A DNA stretch of 64,000 bases. Source: Pholiota molesta (Eukaryota > Basidiomycota > Agaricomycetes > Agaricales > Strophariaceae). The position numbers and the translations under genes were made by a program. The stretch is taken from the NCBI GenBank assembly GCA_014925825.1, contig JACGCK010000037.1, forward strand, positions 269,701 to 333,700. The letters are read 5' to 3'. Shown in pieces: positions 36,250-47,574 of the stretch. Numbering within the stretch: position 1 is the first letter of the stretch; the number at the start of each line of letters is the position of its first letter. The notes beneath the pieces were generated by a model. It was given only the letters and a program-made list of their open reading frames with translations, was not told where the DNA came from and made no database searches.

Positions 36250-37456
36250 TCAGAAAATTATCGCGAGCAGCGAAAGACATACACCATTCATACCGCTATC
36301 ACGGCCCACGTATGTCGTATTGGTGGCTTGGAGATTTATATCGGTTTTGTCCGCGTCGTCAGACGCGAAAGCCAGGGCGCTTAGCTCTGCTGAGTTACGC
36401 CCCTTTCTTCTCCTGGCCTTGAGAGCTGAGATCTGGGTATGTGTCCGTCGTGAGACGGCGACACCGAGTGCGATCCGGATAAGGATGAGCGTTGGAGCAA
36501 TTCCCTGAAAGTGCATCACGATGGTTGCGTTCATAGATACAGCAGCAGAATATGTCAAGACTTACCGATGCGGCTTCTAACAGAGGAGCAAACACATAGA
36601 TTAATGGACTGTCAAGACCATAGAGAGGAATATAAACGAGGCCAGTGATTGAGTAGAGCGCCCCAGATTCAGCGAAGATAGCGCTCGCTGAAAGGTACTC
36701 TTGGCTATGATCGCCGCCAAGACTTTTTATGAGCCTTCGCTGATACAACAGCCTTCCAGCAATCAGCGCGGTTGCGATGATGTTTATGGTCACTGAGCAC
36801 GAGTGGAAGGCGACTCCGAGGTTGACAATGATGACTTGTACTTCTTCAGAGGTCTGCCAGAAGAGAGCGACGCCCGCGATTCCTGTGGCTGCATTACGAA
36901 CGTCATAAATTAGTCCGTGTAGCGGAATGAGAATATGTAAAAATACTGACCCAATGTTCCAATAAACAAAATTGAAGGGATTATGACGATTGCGAACATT
37001 CCCGACCATACGATCCATAACCGGTAGATCTATTTAGGCAGGTTGAGGTGACCATCGTGCGACCATGAACAAAACACGCACCAGAAGACTGTCCGCCAAC
37101 CATATTTTCATCGAATACACAACTTGTTGCAGGAGATCAAGTCGTGGCATGAGCTTCGCCGACCCAACAGGATCCACGGCACTTTCGATGAGAACAACTT
37201 CCACGAACTTGGAGGACGCTGCCATGAAAATTGTTGAGACGATGAAAGAGACGACCGTATAAATCAAGACGACGCGGTTACGGCCCCTATTCATCAACAG
37301 GTAGCGGATGCATATGGCGCTAAGAGTGAAGTAGACTCCTAACTACCAGTGTTCAGCAGCGAAAGTAAGACGGTGAACGAGAACCGTACCGTAGAACGCC
37401 AAAACTATAGCTGATCCTGCAAATATCAACCTGGCGGTGACCACAGGGCTTGTCAT
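36250..37456 (-). CDS. fungal multi-pass (about 7-TM) membrane protein
   Basis: Five exons on the minus strand: 37390-37456, 37082-37338, 36951-37029, 36566-36888 and 36250-36504 (326 aa). All introns are GT-AG. Hydrophobic segments begin at residue 8 (ARLIFAGSAIVLAFYGVYF) and recur through the protein. Landmarks are R-Y-L-L-M-N-R-G-R-N-R, W-L-A-D-S-L-L-I-Y-R-L-W-I-V-W, a G-R-L-L-Y-Q-R-R loop, A-E-S-G-A-L-Y-S and L-I-L-I-R-I-A-L-G. I recognise this pattern from a large, uncharacterised basidiomycete membrane-protein family. The start at 37456 is chosen because the first TM segment follows directly and upstream frames are inconsistent. The role is unknown; a receptor-like function is only a guess. 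Confidence 0.75.
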
Positions 37457-38594
37457 AGTAGCGAGTCGTGAGCGCTATAGTAGCCAATATGTGGACATTC
37501 GCTGGGAGGAGAAGAGTGAACAGAGAAAAGAATGCTGGAGATGAACGCGGAACATAAGACATACTTGGAGAGGAAAAGGGTCTGAAGAAGCCCCATTGTA
37601 GTGAATAAAATGCGTTGATATGAACGGCCCTGCAAAGATGCCGAACTCAGCATGGATCCGCTCCACTGACTCGGTCGCAATACCCATTGAATATATTGAG
37701 GCGCACTTTGTGCGCTGCCGCGATTCACCTCATTAAGGTGAAGAGAGACAATAGGGGACAATGTTCTCGGAGAAACAGAGAAAACATTCGGAAAACATAC
37801 TGGCCTGGACCCATGGCCGACATCGGCTTCGTGGCCATTGGGCGATTCAGACGCGCACGTACCGCCCAGTGCCAAGCTAAATATAACGTATTACTCCAGT
37901 CATTATCTACTAATAGAACTTAAGTAGCTTGGACGTTCAAACGTTCCATTTATTGTAATTCTGATCGACGGGATTTCTGTGGACGAAATTCTTACAGTTT
38001 CCGCCTTTGAGCAGTACAACAGCCAAAAACGGGAGCCCAGCGCCCAGGGCGGCAGATTCTTGTGAAGTATACCTGGACTACATTAGACTTTCAGGCTGGC
38101 AGGTCATAGGTGTAATAGGTATTTATAAATTTTAAAATGGTATCGGCGACAAAAGGGATGTCATGGAAGTCCAAATCTTCCAATGAATGAATCAGTCTAT
38201 GATTATTACTTACAGAAGTGAGCGCAGCATGCCAGCATATTATTGAGTTATGTAGTCTCCCGCAGGCAGACTCCAGTAGAAAGCGGTGGTTGGATTAATT
38301 TACGATACTCGATCGCCCTTCCATCGCATTGAATAGGCGGTTCGATAAGATGATTGCGATGTTTGTGGGAGGGAACGATGTATTTTTAGGTATGATCATA
38401 TGTAACATTGTAACAACCGTGACATAACGAATATAGCGTGATTTCGAATCCGCATCGCTTCAACCTTTCCCAACAATGACTTCGCGTCGTACCCGATGGC
38501 CAGCGTTCATGTCATTTTCCCACCCAGTTCTTTCTTGACTCTGCACGCAGCTGTCTTTTTCCAACATTACCTTGACGTCCGCGAATAATCCGCG
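37457..38594. other. divergent intergenic region, 7-TM gene / dehydrogenase
   Basis: No gene recognised. It should contain both promoters. Overlapping frames between 37457 and 37690 on the minus strand do not fit the family start and are left out. Confidence 0.4.
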
Positions 38595-39974
38595 ATGGCT
38601 TTCTCCTTTCTCTCCCAAAAGGCCTTTTCAGAGGATGACCTGGCGGATTTGCACGGTAGAGTGGTAATCATAACTGGGGGAAAGTGAGTCTATCGTTCTT
38701 TGACACATATTTCGAATTGTAGTCACCTGTCTTCGGTGAACCTGTAGTAGCGGAGTGGGATATGGGACAGTTCAATGGCTCGCTCGGAAGGGTGCCAAGG
38801 TGCGCAGAATCATCAGCTGTGCCGCACCCGTTCATCGACATTCACTTTGCTAGGTGTATATTGCGGGTAGAAACGAAGAGCGCGTTTCGGCTGCGATCAA
38901 GCAACTTGAATCAGAGGGCATCGAAGATGGAAGTCTCCATTTCCTGAAGACGGACCTCGCCGATCCGCGCCTTGCAAAGCGAGCTGGAGAAGAGTTTCTT
39001 CAGAAGGAAACACGACTCGACATACTAGGTTAGCGTTCCCACCTATGATACGCTCGTGCAATAATACTGAACTGGGTCCTTACAGTTAACAATGCGGCAA
39101 TGTAAGGTCTAGCGTCTCGATTCGGCTCATCGCAGTCGAACTCACCTCTATATTCCTTTTCAGAGGTGCTACAGGTCCGTACAACTTGAACAAAGATGGC
39201 TTGAAGGATATTATGGCCACAAAGTAAGAATGTTTCTCTCCAGCATCGCGTGAAGGTATTATTGACAGTCATGAACAACAGTCATATCGGCCATTTCGTA
39301 CTTACGGAAACTCTTTTACCCTTGTTGAAAACGACTGCACAACTAGAAGGTTCCGATGTCCGCATTGTAAACGTACGTTCACCCCAACCACATAGCAACT
39401 ACAGATTTTGAGGTTCATTTGTAGATCTCTTCCGTAGCGCATACCAGAGTGACGCCAGAGTCCTTCGTAGGAAAAGAGACGCTCAATAAAGATTACGGAG
39501 ACTCTATTAACGGATACTTGGACACCTATGGTAGGCCATTCTCGCATGCCATCGTTTCCGAACTCATCGCTCATTCATCATTCTACAGGCCTCAGCAAAC
39601 TGGCCAATATCCTCCACATCAAAACCCTCCAGAAACAGCTCGACGCCGAGAACGTCGCCATCACCTGCCTCGCCGTGCACCCCGGCGCCGTCATCTCCGC
39701 CGGCTTCATCTCCTTCCTCAACAGCGTGCCCTACATCGGCCGCTTCGCCGCGTTCATTGGGCCGTGGGTGTTTACGCACGCGTCGAAGGGCTCCAGGACG
39801 TCGGCGTTCGCGGCAGCGGGGAAGAAGGTGCGGGAGGAGAGGGCGACGTATAAGGGTGCGTATCTGGTGCCTGTGGCCAAGCTTGCTGAGCCGTCGTCGA
39901 GTGCGAAGGATGAGAGGCTGGCGAGGGAGCTTGATGCGACTACGAGGGAGGTTTTGAAGGAATTGGGAGTCTGA
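38595..39974 (+). CDS. short-chain dehydrogenase/reductase (retinol-dehydrogenase-like)
   Basis: Eight exons: 38595-38683, 38748-38799, 38854-39028, 39086-39101, 39164-39223, 39282-39372, 39425-39530 and 39589-39974 (324 aa). It has a classical SDR Rossmann fold signature: the cofactor-binding TGGNSGVG at residues 27-34, D81, NNAA at 107-110, the catalytic Ser in NISSVAH (about 163-164) and the YGLSK motif with Tyr196 and Lys200, followed by HPGAV. The A-G-R-N after the second strand suggests NADP(H) preference. The closest general type is the retinol dehydrogenase/WW-oxidoreductase-like SDRs that act on lipophilic alcohols, aldehydes or ketones; the substrate is not readable. Exon 4 is only 16 nt. 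The last exon is notably GC-rich compared with the others. All catalytic residues are present, so it is probably an active enzyme. Confidence 0.88.
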
Positions 39975-40479
39975 TGTTCGTTGCTATCTTTGTTGTAGCG
40001 ACTCGATGGATGGTGTGATACATGCTCGTGTGATTCATATGTTTGCTTTAGAAACTGAACGCTTCATACTTGGACGATGATCCTCCTCGCATGCTGAATG
40101 AATTTGGATTATCATAGATATTTACTCAGTGATTGATCTACGATTATGTTCTACACTTGGATGCGCAAATGTGGTCGTCGAACCCATCTAGACAAAAACA
40201 GCAAGTAGTTGATCGTTCTATGTACTTATCTCTTGGCGTAGGATACAGACGGTGTCGATAGGTCGACGAAGTACGTGTTCTGAATCCCAGTTTGGGCTGA
40301 CGACGCATTATCTCTAGGTAGCTAGTTCTCTAGACTCTGATGAACTTCGTCAAGCTCTTTGCATTAGCATAGCATCTGCGCCCCTTGGCTTCGATTTGAC
40401 TCATTTCCATGTCCTGGGCATATTGCGAGTAGAAAGTAATCTCTATAACTCTGTACGTACATTCTAGGATTGAAATTAT
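39975..40479. other. convergent 3' intergenic region
   Basis: This region lies between the stops of the dehydrogenase (+) and F-box gene I (-). No gene or clear motif seen. Confidence 0.4.
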
Positions 40480-42230
40480 TCAAGGATTACGAGGAAATGG
40501 ATCGTTCTCATCAGCCGATATCAGCATTCCAACACCATCACTCCGTGTGACTTCCAGTACCTCGCCCTCAGAATCCCTTTCTATCTTCGCAGAAATATAT
40601 GGGAGATATTTGCTGCCAAAGCTCGATATGGTTGTAAGGCGTGCACATGCCTGAGCTAGCATCCCCGCACCAGAAAGAAAATCCTCCAGCTCTTCGTCGA
40701 AGTCCGGATATGGGTCGTGGGGGTACATGTACATGATGTCGGGGGAAATGCCATTATAATAGAATCGCTCCATGCCCACGAGCTGAGACAAAGTCGGAGC
40801 GAGAGCATTCTGTAAAAAAATACTTAGCGACAGTCAAAAGGTCAAGGCACTACAATGAAGGTACCAATTTTTCCGCATCCAATGGCGTCATTCCATATAG
40901 AGCCAACTCTTCGAGGTTCGGCGCACCTTTGACGATGGAGTGCATGTAACCTTTCAGCGGAAAGTCCACCTCCTTCAACATCGTTTTTCGCTTTTGTTCT
41001 ACGTGGAACTTCCCATCTGACGTTTCGTACCATTGAACTCCTTCCATGGAGTGCCGATCATCCCAATTCACGGGGAATTCATAAATTTCGAGGGATTTCA
41101 ATTGAGGAAGACCATTTGGTAAGACAGCGCGGAGAAGGTAGGGGACTTGTGCGTTATGACTTTGAACGAACGCCAGACTAATGAGCTGCGGAAGTATTGG
41201 AACCAGAGTACGAATATCGACGAATCTCGCCTAGAGAAACAATTGTTAATAGTAAAGACCAAATGAATGTATGCTTCTTACCTTTAGATGCTTCAGATTT
41301 GGCAGAAATCCTTCTTTCACATCGTCAGAAAACCAATTATTCACGCAGTTTACAAGTGATAAACCCGCGAGTTGGGGGTGGCGCTTAAAGAAGGCCATTA
41401 TTTTCGAAGTTTCATTTTTGGAATCGAACTCCTGCAAGCGAAGCCATTGTAAGTTCGGAAAATCGTAACATAGAACGAGGTTCGCGTCTTGATGTTCGCT
41501 TTCAAGACTCAACGTATGTAACGATGATGCAAGACGCGGAAGGTTATTGAATATCTCTATGTTGTCATCATCTGCCAGATATTCTTCGTCGCCAGTCATT
41601 TCGACGCGGAGGGAGACAAGGTTCTATATATGTGTTAATTAGCATCTTTCAAGGAGTTCAAACCCAAATACTTGCCGAGAATGATTTAAGCCCATCGATT
41701 GTAGCCCCAGATACCAATGGATCGTCAAAATCATGGGCAATGTTTCGGACAGCCAAGGTATGAAGACGGGGACACTTGCTGCGAAGATTGTTCCAAAACT
41801 CGGGGGACAAATGCCCATGTAGCCTGCTGACGTCGGGGTCTTCATCGTCACACCAGCCTTGCAGGAGATAAATACCCAAAGCAACGAGGCGAGGTATCAA
41901 CCCCTCCCGTAATAATGCTTGGAGGCCGACGAGGACGTCGAAGGGCTTCTGTCCGCCGCGAGTTGCTATGGATAGCTCGGACATGATGTGTAGCTCCGTG
42001 ACGGCCAGACCAAGCTTTGGGTCCTTCAATATCTTTCGGATGACCGCGATCGCATCGTCTTCGTTCCGCAGGATCAGTCGCGAGTAGAGGAGTGGACTGA
42101 CAATATCGTAGAAGTAGCGATTCACAAGGGCCAAAGAATGGAGAGTCCCCGGGGCAAAGCGTAAAGGAATATGTGACGCTATTTGGGGGAAGAGTTCTAG
42201 TGGAATTGTGGAGAGCGAAGCAGGAGACAT
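40480..42230 (-). CDS. F-box/leucine-rich repeat-like protein I
   Basis: Four exons on the minus strand: 41676-42230, 41282-41623, 40865-41230 and 40480-40809 (530 aa). The start MSPASLSTIPLELFPQIASHIPL is chosen by alignment to the paralogues; an open frame extends 48 codons further upstream without homology. Intron 1 (41624-41675) begins GCAAGT, so it is a second GC-AG intron, at the same position as in gene B. Exon 2 is 342 nt, also as in B. Leu-rich middle segments are present. The C-terminus reads DGVGMLISADENDPFPRN. It lies far from the 1-32 kb group and is more diverged, with a M-Y-P-H-D-P-Y-P-D-F-D insertion in exon 4. Confidence 0.78.
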
Positions 42231-45200
42231 TGGTAGCAAGCTCAGAAGAGTCGAGGTTGAGGGAAAGCACAATTCGCTTGCGTCAGGGCCGATGTTCACC
42301 GAAATCCCGCCACGTTCTGATAAGTATGCATCGCATGTACATATTTGAGATTGAAATTTGAACCAATGATGCACTTTCCATTAGCATTGATCGATATTGA
42401 TCGACTGTCATCACTTGAGGAGTCTGTAAAGGAGACTAGATGTACATCAGATTGCCATGTGTTGCCTTTGTTTTTTTAGAGCTTCAGAAAGGATTCTACA
42501 CTTGTCACCAAACGCTCAGAAAATCGTCAATCGATCGTTTGAATTACGCATTGTACAGCTCATAAGTATTATTGACGTTATGTAGATACTTATCTTCTCT
42601 ATTCGAAGAAGCCCGGGTCTAGGCATCCGTCCAATGGACCGAACCTGGAAACAGAGAGTGGCGCAAGCGCGATGAGCCGACAATTACTTACAACAGACGC
42701 CTCCTGCCCCCGATGTATCTGGGTGGAACACGATGCTCGATACATATTCCACATCCATGCACTCCGCTCAAGTCCCAACTTCGAATAAAGACAGCAAAAT
42801 AATGATTCAACCAGCAAGATGTCTTTCGACACCTCCCCTTATCCCTTTAATTACCCAGGTACGTGTTCGGTGGCTGACCTCCACGGGCTCCTGCTCGAGT
42901 TACTTCATCCCCATCTGCAGCGCGTCCTTCGGTACATTCAGGATTTGCTGAGGGGTTATTTGAGTGCGCTGACTTTGACGCCGAGGTATCGTGGAGCGCT
43001 CAGGTCAGTTCGATCGTTGCATGCTGTCATCAAGTTGAATACATGTGAATAGCGGCAAGTTTTGTCAGTGGAGAGAAGCCACTCACACTGTACCCACAGA
43101 TCGCCGTCATTCCAATGTGAAGTCCCTGATGAAAAGGTTTAAGCTGTCGTCCGAGAGTTTGGGGATGTAGCCGATCTATGACGAAGGCGAGCGCAACACT
43201 GTCTCATGCCCTAGTCCTCACTGGGATCGTCGAAGTCCATGTACATGGTCCTCGCATTGCGCCAGAAGAGCATGCAGAGACTGGAAATGTACAGATGCAA
43301 ACATTCAAGCACCAGTGTCGGTCCCGGAATTGGATGCTAAAGCGCCAATACGTTATGAGTTGGTGTATCAAGTGGAAAAAGACGTACTTTGGTGAGACCA
43401 CTGAGATGTTCCTTAACCTTGCTCGCTCCATCTCATCCGTAGGTGGCACAATATTCGAGGAGGGAGAGGAAGCAGCGAACGAACTCTTGGTAGTCGTCGT
43501 GATCCTGCCATTCGAGGATAACCTATTTGAGAGATAACCATGAATGATATCGCAGTATGGGCCGAAAGATGAGCTAACCTTCTTTCCCCTAAAGTTTCGC
43601 ACTTTTCGCATGTGAGGTACTACGCTTCGGTAAGAAACGTTTCCGTGTTCGAGTTTCTCGGCAGTGGTGTCTGGAATGTGGTGACTGGTCGTTCGAGGTT
43701 ATGAGGTTGAGTAATGAATAACTTAGGACATATATATTGGTTATATCGCAGGGCCTCGTTAGAGGGGTGTATACGAGTAGTGGCAGACAGTGAAGAGACC
43801 AGAAGCTGACTGGAGGCCACAAACGTTTGATCTGATTCGGAGTTGTAACAATATTGAGTCGGAGATAATACATACTACCTTCACCGCTAGCTTAACCTCC
43901 GTCGTTAATCATTGCTCGTTTCTGAACGCTTACTTCGTCCCTATGTTTCTTTCTGCAATACCCAACCTCAAAGTCCCTACTGGAGCCGTTATCCGCTTGT
44001 CCTGGTGATTGTCAATGGATCTGAGGTGCTTTGAGGAGCTCGAGGGCCTGCTGCGGTTGACTCGCGAGTCGAGACTCGGTGTTTTCTGGTGAGCACCTGT
44101 TGAAGTCTTCATGATACGTTTTGTGTTATATCCAAGCTTCATTGGGTCGTTGATGATTGGATATATTTTCACTGAAATCTTGACTACTTCTCGTCAAGTT
44201 CGCCTCTTCGAAATCATCGTTCTCCACTTTCTTTGTCCTCGTTGGCTCCTCTGTCAGTAAGCAAGCCATTTCCTTCATGATCGAGCCGGAAGAGATATAC
44301 ATCTTCATTTCTCTCCGAAATTCCCGCCTCACTCTATCCTAATACGAATGCACACTGGCGTATGCATGGTTCAGTGACAGGCTTGAGGCCTTGAGGACCA
44401 AATGGGCGGTCTCGCGCCATGTTTCGTCCGGAGTTGTGCCCATTCTCGTTTGTTTGTTACTTCGACTTCATTTCTGTTCTATTTTCTGTGGGTTTCGCGC
44501 GGACAGAATGCGGCGCGCTGCGCTTATCCTTTTTCTTGAATCTAAGATAGGCTGGGTCAATGTTTACATCGGATTTGTTCGATGGGCAAGCATTTGTGCT
44601 TGTTGTTGATCCAGGCGTCTCGGAACAGTCAGGCCGACTCTATGGCCTGACCACATTGAAGTTGAACGCGAAACGTGGCAAAGTGGTATAGGGTGTATAC
44701 TCTCTAATCTCCTGGCACATGTGTCCATACCGCGATGTAGTTTCTGTCATAATCCTGAGGCTTCTGGTTGCGCTCCGGGCGTCCTGGCTTATCTTACTCT
44801 ATCTTTTACTGCGATCTTTTGATTCATCATAGTGTTTTTTCACGGCCGTCGAGTCAGATATGCCTTGTTTGTGGGACCTGCGTCATTTGTAAGTGTTGTT
44901 GATAGATCGAGTCTAAATAAGCAGAATGTTATGATCTTGCCCTGGTGTCTCAATTATCGTTCGGCGTCTTTCTGGGTACGATTTTTGCTGCCAGCAGGTA
45001 GTGTACGCTGTAACCTGGATTGGCTGATATGAACCCACTTTGGTTCACAGGATGTGGGGCTGGGCGTGAACTCAGTCCATCCAGTTCTCAACTGATGCCT
45101 GATAATCCTTTGCTTCGTTTGTTGATCATCACACCCTATCTTGGCGTGATAGAACTCTAGGCCCTTTGTTGAACTGAATACGCTGGGATCTACAAGGTGG

Positions 45201-45541
45201 TTTCACTCAGCGAAACATTCCCAGTCTTCCGAATTTCGATTACATTTCCTTCTCAAATCAGAGGGTTCGTTTTGAATACAGGTAAGTGTTGGAAATTTTG
45301 AATCGATGCTTGTGTTCGACTAATAATAACTATCATGACATACATAGTGCTAAACATGATCGCTTCTTTGATACTTTATGTCGTGGATGTGATTGAGTGT
45401 TCAGATGATCAAGAACTGTGGATATGATGTAAAATGCTATGTTATACCAATACTTTGCAGCGATGATGAACAAGTAGAGAAGGCGATCGAGGTTAAAAGG
45501 GCTTCTTTCACAGTCTACGGTTATCATTGCATGTCTGGAAT
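42231..45541. other. gene-poor region with possible broken gene
   Basis: Apart from the candidate at 43388-43611, only short frames are visible. A minus-strand 68-codon frame at 44126-44332 has protein-like charge pattern but no family. The last part presumably carries the promoter of the second DUF6534 gene. Confidence 0.3.
43388..43611 (-). pseudogene. possible broken gene of unknown family
   Basis: Two exon-like pieces on the minus strand are joined in phase by a clean GT-AG intron: 43579-43611 and 43388-43522. The second reads VILEWQDHDDYQEFVRCF and continues L-E-Y-C-A-T-Y-G before a TGA at 43433-43435. Protein-like sequence (DGASKVKEHLSGLTK) continues in the same frame afterwards. A further in-phase piece after a CTTTAG acceptor (about 43208-43334, ending in F-D-D-P-S-E-D) could be the 3' exon. 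The single stop suggests a nonsense-mutated gene, but the family is not recognised and the call is weak. Confidence 0.25.
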
Positions 45542-46989
45542 ATGCATCCACGATCCCTCATCAGCACTTTACTTCTGCCCGCCTTCAGCGTGGAGGACAC
45601 GTTGGGCGCACTATCCATTGGCGCTCTTGTATCCCTATTTCTCTTCGGGGCGATCACCCTGCAGGTGTACATGTATCTCATCCATTTCCAAAATGACAAC
45701 CGAAACCTGAAAATGCTGGTGAGTGCTACGTATTCTCAGCGCTAATTTGCGCGACGTGTATTGTATGTATATTGATGTCAATCTTTTTCTAGGTGGGCTT
45801 CGTATGGTGAGATGCTTTGGTAGCGAATCACTCGAATGTATCTGACTTGGTACGTGGGTCAGGACTTGCGAGCTGGCTCATTGCATTGCGGTGGCACATC
45901 TGCTTTATTATGTTACCATTTCGCGGTATGGGGACCTCACCGTCCTCCTCCATCCACCAAAATCACTTGGAGTCGCCGTGTTCCTTGGTGGACTTGAGAC
46001 ATGGGTTATCAAGGTTCGTCTTATTTGCGTCTAATAGTATTGGTAACCACCCACTCATGGCGGAATGCAGATATACTTTGCTGAGCGAGTGCGGATAATG
46101 GGCGATGGAAGACTTCTCATCCCACTAGTGTGCTGGCTGTTGACTTCGGTCTTCTTCGCCATGATCGTCGTCACGACGGTCAAGGTCTTCCAGATGTCGA
46201 CGCTCAGCGCCTTCCAGGAGCAGTGGAACTGGCTGGTGACGGCGGTGCTTTGTATCGCCGCGGCTGTCGAGATCATCATCGCGTCATCGATGTGCTATTA
46301 TCTCAACATCTGGAAGAAGGAATTGATAGCGTCCAGGTATCGTGCCTATCTTTATTTGATTTCCGTCCATCTTTTGACCATAGATGTCGTTCATAGTACG
46401 ATAACGATTCTCAGAGATATCATGACGTGGGCGATAGGTACCGTACTACAGTTCATCAAGCCGTGGCTACCTTGGTACAATTCTGACTCTAATTCGATCT
46501 GTTACAGAAACCGGAATAGTCACCAGTGTCAGCGCCCTGACTATGGCTGCATGTGTGAGTCGTTATTCGGATGCCTTGCTCATACGCTTTGGGAGACTCA
46601 CTTGAATATAGTTCGTGATCATGCCCAGAAACTGTAGGAGGCTTCTGGTTCGAATCTCAAAGCTATCAAGATATTCATATGTGATTCGTAGTCATATGGC
46701 TAGCAATATTCGTGTGTTTACTCCGAAGTGAGTTATACCTGTTCATTGATAATTCGATCTGATTGATGACATTTTCACGCAAAATCATAGCTGTATCAAA
46801 CGCTCTGCTGTTATCGTGAGTGAAGTCATGATTTTTAGAGGGCTCCGTCCGATTCCACTCTCTCTCTCTAGGTTAATTTCAAGATTAAAATCGCGGACAT
46901 CTGATGGCTTCATCGAGCTTGACGATATAAATCGAGGGGCGAAAAGTCGTGGGTATCGCTTACACCGAGCGTCGATCATTGTAAGTTGA
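45542..46989 (+). CDS. DUF6534-type 7-TM membrane protein (copy 2)
   Basis: Ten exons: 45542-45718, 45793-45806, 45863-46013, 46071-46336, 46397-46437, 46508-46554, 46612-46633, 46692-46727, 46791-46815 and 46872-46989 (298 aa). Hydrophobic helices begin with GALSIGALVSLFLFGAITLQ. Landmarks include L-Q-V-Y-M-Y-L, W-T-C-E-L-A-H-C-I, Y-F-A-E-R-V-R, I-P-L-V-C-W, W-N-W-L-V-T-A-V-L-C, W-A-I-E-T-G-I-V-T-S and M-P-R-N-F-I-W-L-A-I-F. Exons 2 and 5-9 (14, 41, 47, 22, 36 and 25 nt) are exactly the sizes in the paralogue at 33993-35476. The start ATG at 45542 is the only in-frame Met before the first helix. Exon 5 uses the second AG after a stop-containing stretch, as in the paralogue. Function unknown. 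Confidence 0.75.
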
Positions 46990-47574
46990 TTACGATTCAT
47001 CCGAAAGTCTCAGAGATGACCCACGATGACTGCCAGTATAACTCGGCTACAGCGGCAACAAGTGAGCTCAGCAAGAGGAACTCTGTTGTTATCGTTTGAT
47101 TTATTTTGGTCTTGTGAGTGAAAAGATCACAATGGATAGATGGTCTGTGGTCGAACTGGCACGCTGATGGGTTTTTCAGATTATCACTTAATTATCATTA
47201 GATGCCACCATCCCATCAGATTGAGCAGAGGTTTTTACAGAATTTGATACACTCCGTAGATTCCCTTGTTTGGGCTGTGTATATCATAATGTTCGGGACA
47301 TCAGAAGGTTCTGACGTTAGTACTATGAATGGGTTAGTGCACTGGTTCTCAGCGCAGAGTATGAATATGAGGTCGACATAGTGGTACCGTAGATCGGTAC
47401 GGCGAATGATTATATAGTTACTAGCCATTTCACTCGCCTCATTGCACAATCAAGATGGATATCGAGCCCACAACAATATGTTCAACAGTAATCGTGTCAA
47501 AATACCAACAACGCTCTCTGCGTACGTATGATACACAAAAATTTCATAGCCAAGTGACGTCCAGATCAAGCTAT
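46990..47574. other. convergent intergenic region
   Basis: This region lies between the DUF6534 gene (+) and F-box gene J (-). No gene recognised. Confidence 0.4.

Noticed and set aside
37457..37875. Upstream exon for the 7-TM gene starting MGIATESVER
   Set aside because: The frames there do not join the next exon, and MTSPVVTARLIFAG at 37456 gives a complete first TM segment with a fitting splice.
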